A DNA stretch of 64,000 bases. Source: Leifsonia sp. Root1293 (lineage in GTDB: Bacteria > Actinomycetota > Actinomycetes > Actinomycetales > Microbacteriaceae). Location: positions 1,101,898 to 1,165,897 of the forward strand of contig NZ_LMEH01000001.1 in assembly GCF_001425325.1 (NCBI RefSeq). The letters are read 5' to 3'. This document shows, in pieces, positions 18,641 to 25,587 of this stretch. The notes under the pieces were generated by a model. That model saw only the letters and a list, made by a program, of their open reading frames with translations. It was not told the DNA's origin and searched no databases. Numbering within the stretch: the first letter of the stretch is position 1; each line of letters opens with the position of its first letter. A program made the translations under genes and the position numbers.

Positions 18641-18684
18641 GGGGCAGCCCTCTCCTGTTCTGAAAATGCGAGTGGGGCTGCCCC
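18641..18684 (+). terminator. Rho-independent terminator after the capsid gene
   Basis: 10-bp stem ggggcagccc (18641-18650) / gggctgcccc (18675-18684) with a 24-base loop, followed by gcctttcgttt. It starts 17 bases after the capsid stop. Confidence 0.85.
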
Positions 18685-18735
18685 GCCTTTCGTTTACCCG
18701 ATCACTGTCGGTCACAGTCACCCCAAGGAGCACCG

Positions 18736-18951
18736 TTGTACACCGTCCTCTGCGAGCACTGCGGCGCACCCTTCGCCGCCCGTAGCCCCCGCGCCCTGAC
18801 CTGCGGCCAGCGATGCCGTCAGGCACGTTCCCGAACCTCCCGAGCTGAGCTCCACGCTTTCGCCGTCGAACTCATTCTCGACGAAGCCGACGCCTACGAG
18901 CTCGACGACTACAAGTCGCCCGGCTACGTCGACCGGCTCCTCGGCTCCTGA
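18736..18951 (+). CDS. Small zinc-finger protein
   Basis: 71 residues, TTG start 5 bases after AAGGAG. CEHCGAPF near residue 6 and CGQRCRQARSR near residue 23 supply four cysteines in the arrangement of a CxxC...CxxxC zinc knuckle followed by a basic helix. The C-terminal half is acidic and helical. Similar tiny finger proteins occur in actinophages and plasmids, often as suspected DNA or RNA binders. It is the first gene after the capsid terminator. Function unknown. Confidence 0.65.
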   Translation: MYTVLCEHCGAPFAARSPRALTCGQRCRQARSRTSRAELHAFAVELILDEADAYELDDYKSPGYVDRLLGS

Positions 18952-19001
18952 GCTTCGCCGCCGAAGCCGCTCACACTCCGCCGACCTTGAAAGGCCGCTA
19001 A

Positions 19002-19343
19002 ATGTCTCTCCGTAAGTCCGCTCTGATCCTCGACGTCATCGAGGAAGCCCTCGCCGAAGTCCCGCCCACCGATCCCGCGATGCGCGAACGTCAGACAGCG
19101 TCGATCGCCGCTCACCGTCTGAGCGATGCGACCGTTGCTGTGATCCGCGAGCCCCTGGATCTCGCATCCGCGCCTCTCCCGGCAGATCTCGCCGACGTCG
19201 ACCCGGCGACCCGAGAAAGCCTCGACGCCGTCGCCCGCCGCTTCAGGATCACGGCCGCCGCCGCCCTCTCGCTCGCGCGTAGCGGTCAGCGGGCCCGCGC
19301 GACGGTCGCCCTTCACGGAACGGTCGCCAGCCGTGCCGAGTAG
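19002..19343 (+). CDS. Hypothetical helical protein, post-capsid position
   Basis: 113 residues, almost entirely predicted helix with high Ala content (TAAAALSLARSGQRARATVAL near the end). No family recognised. The ATG start follows AAAGG in the gap after the zinc-finger gene. Its place after the capsid is where actinophages encode head-tail connector proteins, but the sequence alone does not support that. Its stop overlaps the start of the first of three micro-ORFs. Confidence 0.5.
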   Translation: MSLRKSALILDVIEEALAEVPPTDPAMRERQTASIAAHRLSDATVAVIREPLDLASAPLPADLADVDPATRESLDAVARRFRITAAAALSLARSGQRARATVALHGTVASRAE

Positions 19344-19677
19344 CACCCTCAGCCTTCAGCTCGACGACGGGCGGACTCGCATCATCGAGAGCGATGCCGA
19401 TCCGGACTAGCGGCGTTTACACGACCGCAGAGCTCGTCCGCGTGTCCGGACGGCACATCCCATGACCGACACCGCGATCACCTTCCCTGACCCGCGCCGC
19501 GCCGTCCGAGACACACTCCGCGACTGCCTCGCGGGACACCGAAGCCGCCGCCAGCGTAACCGCGTCGACGAATCCGATCTCCGGCGCGACCGGCGACCGC
19601 CCGCCCTGCCTTCACACTTAGCTAGTCGTCGTCTCCATCGACGTCCAGACCAGCGTCATCGCCGCCGAGACCAATGA
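19333..19677 (+). pseudogene. Coupled micro-ORFs, possible remnants of head-tail genes
   Basis: Three overlapping start-stop units follow one another: GTG 19333 to stop 19410 (25 codons), ATG 19394 to stop 19465 (23 codons, joined by ATGA to the next), and ATG 19462 onward. The last begins MTDTAITFPDPRRAVRDTL, which looks like the N-terminus of a phage tail-terminator or connector protein before the frame turns Arg-rich and non-protein-like near codon 25. The tight overlaps are those of a phage head-tail operon, but the bodies are missing. Likeliest reading: internal deletions removed the genes and kept their starts. Confidence 0.4.
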
Positions 19678-22255
19678 CGGCGCTGTTCCTAATGGGTCTC
19701 CGGTCGTCGGGAGTGCCGACACCCTCCCAGATGGCGTGCGACGCGGAAACTGCCTTAGCCCACTTCATCACCGTCTTGGCCACCTCGACCGGCGCTTCAT
19801 TCTCATCAATCGGTAGCAGCACCTGACGAATGTGGTCCTTCGACAACTTTCCGTAGCTCGTTCCGCCGCTCTCGGTCCAAAGCTGAAGCCTGACGGCCTC
19901 ACTCCGTAGGGTCGCGAATATCCACCCAGCCGGGTACTTGGCGACTGTCTCGGGTTTCGGTCGGACTACGGCGACGCCGTCAGGAGAACCGACTATGTTG
20001 TCTTCTCCCGCCAGAAGCATCCCGATGTTGCGACGCTCCGGTCTCACGAGACCGACGATGATGTCTCCTTCCCGCAGCTTGTAAACCTTCGCCGATTTCC
20101 GCGCTGCGATCTGCCACGCCCGCTGCGGCTCCTTCGGGAACGCAAGACCTTCGACAGCTCGAATGTCTTCCCCCTCGACGAGACGGTATGCCGCCGATGG
20201 GGTATCGAGGAGGTTGATAAGTGAGGAATCGCCGTCCAGCACCTCTGCCACGTCCGACAGCCGAACGTGCTCGCCTGTGCCAACGTTTCTCAGATTGGCG
20301 AGTGCCGACACCGTTAGGCGACGTGGCTTCATATCCAGAAGGTCACTTCCTGAGATATCCGCCAAGGTGGCGCCCGCCCAGTCAGTCGGCACGCTTGTCG
20401 CATCGTCGGTCTCCGCCATGAACTCGGCGAAGGTCTTCCTAACACGGGCGAAGTCAGTGTCGAGCACTAGCTCGTTGTGATCGTCTCGGCGCTCCAGGCC
20501 GGTCTGCGGATCACGAGCCGGGTCGGGAGAGAAGCTCTTGCCGAGCTTGTATCCAACCTTCCGGACTAGGTCCGTGTGAATCGGATAAGGGGCGGAAGGA
20601 CGTCCGACCTTCTCCAGCTTGCGAGCAATCAAGATGTTGGAACGCAGGTCGGCGTCAGACTTCAGGAAGATGCGCCGAGGAAGCTCTACAAGGCTCAAGA
20701 TCTGGAAATGCGAGAGGATCCACTCTCTCACGTAGCCGTAGCTCGGCGTACAAAGGTACCCCTCGGGAAGGATGATCGCGAGTCTTCCGCCGTCAGCAAG
20801 CAACTTGTAGCAGCGCTCGATAAAGAGGAGCCCCAGCTGTTGCTGCTTCATCAGCTCGGAGCCCTTTTTCCACGTTCCGTCGGCTTGGCGTTCCCAGCTG
20901 TGGCCAAGGTCGTAGTGCTTGAGGACCGTAGATCGGTCTTCCAATGTACGGGCGCCAAAGGGCGGGTTACAGAGCACTACATTCATACTCTTCGCCCACC
21001 TGGTGTGGTTCTCGATCGAATCAGCCCGTTCGAGGTTCGCCTGACCGTCTTTGTTGAGGATCATGTTGATCACGGCGAGCTCGTAGGCCTGCGCATCTTT
21101 GTCCATGCCGTAAATCCGCTGGAACGCGTCATCGTCCCCTTGGGCAACGCGCGAAGTCATTGCTGCGCTCAGGAAATCTGCGGTACCCATCGCCGGATCG
21201 GCGACCTTGTCATTCGGTCCCACATCGACCATGTCGACCATGGCGTCGATGAGGGTGATCGGCGTGAAGTACTGATCGAGGGACCGCTTAAACACGGCAG
21301 GCACAAAGGACATAAATACCTGCTGCATGACGTCATTCGGCGCCGAGCTGAGATTGATGCCCTGAATCGCGCGCACACAGCCTCTGAGCGCGTCCTCCGG
21401 CAACTCCGACCCGGTGCCGCTCTTGAATAGGGTCTTGGCTCGGTCATAGCGAGTCGCGGTCTGCTTGTAGACGCCCTGGACCCGCTTGAGGAAGTTCGGA
21501 TCGGCGCCGTCGAAGACCTGCAAGTCGAGAACTCGGTCCGCACGTGCCTTCGCGGCCTTCTCGTCTACGTACCGAGCGAGGAGCAACTTGACGGTCTCTT
21601 TGTATCTCAGCTGTTCATCGTTGATGCCGTGGCTCCGCATCACGTTGGCGATGGACTGAAGCGTCGCCACGAGGTTTTCCGGCGGTACCAGCGTCGACAG
21701 CGTGAGGGGCTTCGACTTGTACTTCTGCCCGTACGCGGGCAGGTTCGCCAAGACATCTTCGCCGATGCGAACGACCTGCTGATCGTTCTCTTTTACGACC
21801 ATCTTGTGCAATAGCAGCTGATTGGCGTCATCCCAGTACACGCCGAGAACGGTCATCGACGGCATCACACGCATCGCTGGAACGAGCTGATTGTCGATCC
21901 CTGACTTCTTACCGCTGGACTCTCGCTTTATCTCCGCGACGAGCACAACATGGTCTAGGCGGTCCGCCATTGGGGCCTGCCTCATCTCGCTAGCGGGCGA
22001 GTCGTAGACGATCACATCGGCCCGCAGGCTGTTGCGCCCCTTCTCGCCGAGAGACTTCAGGACGACGGTCTCGACCGCGATGTTGGCAGCAGGGTAATCG
22101 CGGTTCAGGAGGTACCGCAGGAAGTCGATGCGGCGCGCTTCCTCGGTTGGTGTCAGTCCGTCTTTCGCAAGCGCGCCAGCGGTCAGCTGACCGCGAATCG
22201 GGCAGGTCAGCAGTACAGATGTTGTTGCCTCATTGACGGTTGCAGTAGAAGTCAC
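19622..22255 (-). CDS. Fused nuclease / N6-adenine methyltransferase / specificity protein (type IIG-like)
   Basis: 877 residues. The GTG start follows GAGGGGA. N-terminal PD-(D/E)xK-type domain resembling the HsdR N-terminus: Asp80 in RADVIVYD and Glu108-x-Lys110 in VAEIKRE. A helical linker leads to the methyltransferase domain with motif I DPAMGTADFL (353-362) and motif IV NPPF (430-433). The last 230 residues (VRPERRNIGMLLAGEDNIVGS, SYGKLSKDHIRQVLLP) look like one HsdS-type target-recognition domain. There is no helicase motor, so this is closer to type IIG/IIL enzymes than type I. It would methylate and cut at one asymmetric site. The minus-strand gene is next to a TIGR02391 gene. Confidence 0.85.
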   Translation of the reverse strand: MTSTATVNEATTSVLLTCPIRGQLTAGALAKDGLTPTEEARRIDFLRYLLNRDYPAANIAVETVVLKSLGEKGRNSLRADVIVYDSPASEMRQAPMADRLDHVVLVAEIKRESSGKKSGIDNQLVPAMRVMPSMTVLGVYWDDANQLLLHKMVVKENDQQVVRIGEDVLANLPAYGQKYKSKPLTLSTLVPPENLVATLQSIANVMRSHGINDEQLRYKETVKLLLARYVDEKAAKARADRVLDLQVFDGADPNFLKRVQGVYKQTATRYDRAKTLFKSGTGSELPEDALRGCVRAIQGINLSSAPNDVMQQVFMSFVPAVFKRSLDQYFTPITLIDAMVDMVDVGPNDKVADPAMGTADFLSAAMTSRVAQGDDDAFQRIYGMDKDAQAYELAVINMILNKDGQANLERADSIENHTRWAKSMNVVLCNPPFGARTLEDRSTVLKHYDLGHSWERQADGTWKKGSELMKQQQLGLLFIERCYKLLADGGRLAIILPEGYLCTPSYGYVREWILSHFQILSLVELPRRIFLKSDADLRSNILIARKLEKVGRPSAPYPIHTDLVRKVGYKLGKSFSPDPARDPQTGLERRDDHNELVLDTDFARVRKTFAEFMAETDDATSVPTDWAGATLADISGSDLLDMKPRRLTVSALANLRNVGTGEHVRLSDVAEVLDGDSSLINLLDTPSAAYRLVEGEDIRAVEGLAFPKEPQRAWQIAARKSAKVYKLREGDIIVGLVRPERRNIGMLLAGEDNIVGSPDGVAVVRPKPETVAKYPAGWIFATLRSEAVRLQLWTESGGTSYGKLSKDHIRQVLLPIDENEAPVEVAKTVMKWAKAVSASHAIWEGVGTPDDRRPIRNSAVIGLGGDDAGLDVDGDDD

Positions 22256-22601
22256 TCTTATCCCCTCGGTGCGACGTAGGTCCGTCGCCGCCGCAAGCTT
22301 AAACTGCCCGACCGACTTCGCTCGCCGACGCACGAGCGCGAATCAAAATAAGCATCCCATCGGGTATGGCCGAGCTGAGCCGCGGGGTGGGGCAGGACTC
22401 CCCCTGCCCCGTGCCTCCCCTCCCTGTGCGGCTTAGCGTCTCCGGGTGCGCGCGGGTCTGAGGCTTTCAACAATCGCAAGGGACCCCAGGCACCCGGAGC
22501 CCGGAACACGGCCGAAAGCCTCTCAGCAATCCCCACAGCAATTCTCCTGGCCTTTCCAGGCCGGGCGCTCCTCTTAGCAGTGACGCTCGATGCACAGCGC
22601 G
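22256..22601. other. Gap between the restriction-modification and TIGR02391 genes
   Basis: 346 bases with no gene seen. It contains a hairpin with an 8-bp stem (ggggcagg 22389-22396 / cctgcccc 22403-22410), without a T-run on either strand, and probably the promoter of the methyltransferase gene. Confidence 0.4.
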
Positions 22602-23312
22602 CTAGGCCCTCTGGACTTCGGCTTCGTCGATCCACCGCGCCAGCAGGCTCAAGGTCGCCAGACGCTCCAGCGCTATGACCTCCTCAACGTCGACGATCGG
22701 ATCATGGCTCACTGGGTTCCTCAGCGCTGCGAAGCACCCCTCCCCCAGCATCCGGATTCCGCGCCGCAGACTCTTGGCCGTGGACCCTCCGTCCTCATCC
22801 GGCAATCGAAGGCGCGGACGCCCCGGTACCGGAGCCTCGTCGCTGAACGCCTGCAAAATGAGATCCTTCTCACTGACATCCCGACGACCGATCTTGTTCT
22901 GAAGCTCGGCGTTGATCTTCGTCGAGGCGGCGCGTACGGCCTCCCCGTAATGCCCGCTCTGCCATAGGGATCGCGCACCGTCCCAGACCCACGGATGCAT
23001 GGCGGCCGCAGTGAGAGTAGGGGCGTTGTCACCGAGTTGCTCGGCAACCAACGCGCCGCTCTTGATCTCAGCGAGGGCACGCACTGCGGCAGCCCTGTGC
23101 TCACGCCACAAGCCAGGACGCGTGACGTCGACGGCGTTCCTCCATCCTGGAGTCACACGATCCATGATCTTCTCGACGATTTGGGCCGACGCGATGATCT
23201 CGTCCTCGGTGGCGGCCGTGCTCTCGTACGAGACCATGTCGCCCTCGATCCACGAGAGCGTCGTCATCTCGACGTGCCGTTGAAGCTGGTCAATCGCCCA
23301 ATCGTTATTCAC
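22602..23312 (-). CDS. TIGR02391-family (Ymh-like) protein with HEPN-type motif
   Basis: 236 residues from the GTG at 23312 (VNNDWAIDQLQ); TTG or ATG starts further upstream are possible. The C-terminal half matches the TIGR02391 pattern: HPWVWDGARSLWQSGHYGEAVRAASTKIN, then FAALRNPVSHDP and a helical tail. RNPVSH is an R-x4-H motif as in HEPN ribonucleases and toxins. The family is known from phage, plasmid and restriction loci, with no settled function. It sits beside the restriction-modification gene on the same strand, which suggests a shared defence or counter-defence role. Confidence 0.75.
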   Translation of the reverse strand: MNNDWAIDQLQRHVEMTTLSWIEGDMVSYESTAATEDEIIASAQIVEKIMDRVTPGWRNAVDVTRPGLWREHRAAAVRALAEIKSGALVAEQLGDNAPTLTAAAMHPWVWDGARSLWQSGHYGEAVRAASTKINAELQNKIGRRDVSEKDLILQAFSDEAPVPGRPRLRLPDEDGGSTAKSLRRGIRMLGEGCFAALRNPVSHDPIVDVEEVIALERLATLSLLARWIDEAEVQRA

Positions 23313-23437
23313 GTCACGAGCGTAGCCATAACCCCGACCGCCTGTACGAGGCGTTTCGCGTGCAGGAAGCAGCGCCACTGTTCTAACCCGCATGGGGACG
23401 TGCTTGACGCTCAAGCGACGGCGGGTAGCCTCAGTTC

Positions 23438-23596
23438 ATGCCCGAGGATGACGATGGCTCGCCGCTGGGCCCGCTGTGTCCCGCGTGCGGAGGCGAGCTC
23501 TCTCGGGAGGCCATAGCGCCCGATGGGAAGATCCTCGTTCTGTTCGTGTGTCACGAATGTGGCCCGGCCTACGGGATCACCCCTTTCGAGGCGTAG
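23438..23596 (+). CDS. 52-residue zinc-ribbon protein
   Basis: A 52-codon frame starts at ATG 23438, divergent from the TIGR02391 gene. CPACGGEL near residue 19 and CHECGPAYG near residue 39 give a clear CxxC...CxxC zinc ribbon with a short beta hairpin between (KILVLFVC). It has no basic tail. No Shine-Dalgarno sequence is obvious, so start and expression are uncertain, but the paired Cys motifs make a chance frame unlikely. Function unknown; similar mini-ribbons recur in both islands. Confidence 0.55.
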   Translation: MPEDDDGSPLGPLCPACGGELSREAIAPDGKILVLFVCHECGPAYGITPFEA

Positions 23597-23666
23597 TAGT
23601 ACCGATCGAGGATGCGGAACGGCTCGGTTCGTGGAGCGTCCACGCCCGGCGCAGTAGTGTCCAGAC

Positions 23667-24662
23667 ATGGACTTGCGATCCGAAACACAGACGAACCCGG
23701 TTGCCGACGAAGTCTCCGCGATCACGGCGGTGGTCCGTCCGATCCTCGTCGGCATCTTGTGGGCACTGAAGGATACGATCGCCGACAGGGTCGGGGGGCG
23801 CGAGGTCATCGACCTTGAACTACTCTCGCGACTTCGCCGTCCGGGCGACGGGGACTGTGGCATCTGCTTCGAATACGCCGTCCACGACGCCATGACGCGC
23901 TGCGATGCTCCTGTCGTCGAACGAATTGCAGACGCCCTCAGCCTCTGCAACGTCAGTGGGGCCGAGATCGGGTCGATCCTCTTCGGTGCCGAGAAGTCCG
24001 GCGCCCAGCAACTAATCGAAACAGCACGCGACGAGCTCACCAGTGATTCGATACTCATGTCTGGATCACGCGGCCGTCCCGTCAAGCTGAAGGCTCACAT
24101 CAACGCTGTCGCCCAAGCCTTCCGTTCGCGCGCCGGACGCGACGCCCTGCCGCAGAGCATCAGCGGTCTGTGGAAAGCCGACCTGTTCGTGGGGGCTACC
24201 GATCTCGACCGTTGGGTAGGCACGACGGTCAAGATCAACGAGACAGCTCTTGAGGGTGCACGCGGCCTTCGAGTCGGTGTTGTACCCACACGCCACGGGG
24301 TTAGCGACGCCGTCCGTAAGGACGAAAGCCGGAACCTAGTCATCTGTCCCCTGCCCTACGACGGGGAGTTCATGGAGATCTTCTATATGGCCTGGGAAGT
24401 CGTTCAAGCAGTACTGGCGGCAGACGCCAGGATGCCACGCGAAGTTAACCTACCCAGAGCCGCGCAGCGTGAGGTCGCGAGGCGACTCGTCGACCGCCGA
24501 AGCTTCGCAGTGCTTGACATCGTCGAAGCACTGAACGCGTTGTCACAGCCGGAGCTCCTGCAGACTGCGGAGACGAGGGCTGAGATCGAAACGACGCGAT
24601 CGGGTGAAGGCGACAGCACAACGACAGCAATTATTGCCCCGCTGCCGAATCTTCGGAGCTGA
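23667..24662 (+). CDS. Hypothetical protein, possible PD-(D/E)xK nuclease
   Basis: 331 residues. Not recognised. A pattern of residues suggests the restriction-endonuclease fold: Glu69 in the helix CFEYAVHDA, Asp172 in LWKADLFVG and Lys189 in WVGTTVKIN, followed by a glycine-bearing strand (LRVGVVPTR). A helical N-terminus (1-60) precedes the core, and the last 80 residues are helical. The stop codon is 3 bases from the right attP arm, so it is the terminal cargo gene. With the neighbouring restriction-modification and TIGR02391 genes it forms a defence-like cluster. The nuclease role is inference. Confidence 0.55.
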   Translation: MDLRSETQTNPVADEVSAITAVVRPILVGILWALKDTIADRVGGREVIDLELLSRLRRPGDGDCGICFEYAVHDAMTRCDAPVVERIADALSLCNVSGAEIGSILFGAEKSGAQQLIETARDELTSDSILMSGSRGRPVKLKAHINAVAQAFRSRAGRDALPQSISGLWKADLFVGATDLDRWVGTTVKINETALEGARGLRVGVVPTRHGVSDAVRKDESRNLVICPLPYDGEFMEIFYMAWEVVQAVLAADARMPREVNLPRAAQREVARRLVDRRSFAVLDIVEALNALSQPELLQTAETRAEIETTRSGEGDSTTTAIIAPLPNLRS

Positions 24663-24664
24663 GT

Positions 24665-24705
24665 GCACTTATTGCGGATTGCACTGCAGGAAGCGCCACT
24701 TGGTG
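24665..24705. other. Island 1 right attachment site (attR1)
   Basis: Island arm 24665-24681, then the shared CTGCAG (24684-24689), then intact dprA. TG at 24685-24686 corresponds to 15411-15412. The arm carries TTGCGG (24672-24677), which would become the integrase -35 in the excised circle. Confidence 0.8.
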
Positions 24706-25466
24706 GGCTGGGATCCGCAGGGCAGCTCCGAGATCACGGCACCGACGGAGGCGATGCGACTCAGCAGGTCGTCGTGGCCGGCCGGATAGAAGCGATCGAC
24801 ACCGCCGGCCAGGAAAGCGATGGTGAGGCCGCCGCTTGCGAGCGCGGACCTGTGGGCCATGCCGTCGATGCCGTAGGCGGCGCCCGAGACGATGGTCAGG
24901 CCCCGGTCAGCAAGTCCCGACGCGGTGTCCGTGGCGATCTGTTCGCCGTACAGGGAGGCTGCGCGGGCCCCGACGAGCGCTATCGAGCGGTCCAACCCGA
25001 GCAGCGCGTCGTCGACGCCGCGCACCCACAACGCGATCGGGGCGTGCACCCCGAGGTCGTCGACGCCGCCCGGCCACAGCGCATCGTCGGGCAGGAGGAG
25101 CCGCGTGCGGGTGCCGGCCGCGGCGACGAGCGCCTGCACCACGTCGCCGGAGCGCAGCCGTGGACGCCAGCGGCGGCATCCGTCGTCGAGTTCCCGCTGC
25201 AGGCGTGGCCGATCAGCCGAGCCGGCTGGATCGATCCGCCGGGCGAGGAACTCCGGACTCTCGTCGCGGAGGAGCGCGTCGAGGGCCGCATCGGGGCCGA
25301 GGGCCGTGATCAACAGTCCGGCGGCTCGATCGCCGGGCTCGGCCAGTAACGACCACGCAGCGCGCGCGAACGCCCTGTCCGCGTCGGGAGGGGCGAGCGG
25401 GGCCTCGGCGCACACGCCACCGACGAGTCGGCCGATCTCGGCCTCAGCCAATCCGAAACGGGTCAT
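24684..25466 (-). pseudogene. dprA: dprA, 5' fragment (N-terminal 261 codons)
   Basis: Starts at ATG 25466, overlapping the comM stop (TGATG). It contains the N-terminal helical region and the first part of the DprA Rossmann domain: IALVGARAASLYGEQIA, GLTIVSGAAYGIDGMAHRSAL, IAFLAGGVDRFYP and ISELPCGSQPTKWRFLQ, where island 1 interrupts it. After the junction the frame runs 5 codons into the island and stops (24669). The truncated product lacks part of the DNA/RecA-interacting fold and is presumed inactive. Excision would restore it. Confidence 0.93.
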
Positions 25467-25558
25467 CAGCTCGATCCCTTCCTCAGGAAGATGGCCTGGC
25501 CCAGATGCTCGGCAGACGGCACGGACGCGCCGTCGAGGTCGGCGATCGACCAGGCCAC
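25466..25558 (-). pseudogene. comM: comM, 3' fragment (last ~30 codons)
   Basis: Reads VAWSIADLDG then ASVPSAEHLGQAIFLRKGSS and stops at the base where dprA starts. This is the conserved ComM C-terminus (AW(S/T)xADLxG...HLxQAxxLR). It joins in frame to the large comM fragment at 38662-40110 across the shared cacccgca (25556-25563 against 38662-38669), giving 512 residues, the usual family length. Confidence 0.93.
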
Positions 25559-25584
25559 CCGCAGAACGCGGCAGTAACATATGT
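25540..25584. other. Island 2 left attachment site (attL2)
   Basis: comM sequence meets island sequence at cacccgca (25556-25563). The island arm 25559-25584 ends in acatatgt (25577-25584), exactly mirrored at the other end (38637-38644). The dyad centre is AC 25557-25558, the proposed crossover dinucleotide. Confidence 0.82.
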
Positions 25585-25587
25585 GTC
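25551..25587 (+). promoter_or_regulatory. Leaderless integrase promoter of island 2
   Basis: TAACAT (25575-25580) ends 7 bases before the integrase ATG and no ribosome-binding site is present. The -35 position (25551-25556) holds caggcc from comM when integrated. In the excised circle it would be TTGCGC (38657-38662) with 18-base spacing. Confidence 0.5.

Larger units (their letters stand above)
15411..24686. mobile_element. Island 1: serine-integrase, capsid-encoding satellite-like element in dprA
   Basis: About 9.3 kb inserted in dprA codons for LQ|RNR. Contents in order: serine integrase, hairpin-dense non-coding stretch, P22-coat-like capsid gene with terminator, small zinc-finger and helical proteins, micro-ORFs, a fused restriction-modification protein, a TIGR02391 protein, a zinc ribbon and a 331-residue possible nuclease. 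No portal, terminase, protease, tail or lysis gene is present. The integrase is the first gene from attL; the last gene stops 3 bases before the right attP arm. The right half (19.6-24.6 kb) is visibly lower in G+C than the host flanks. Confidence 0.85.

Noticed and set aside
24892-25587. Upstream extension of the island 2 integrase
   Set aside because: It reads through dprA/comM antisense; the resolvase domain begins at 25588 beside the -10 box.
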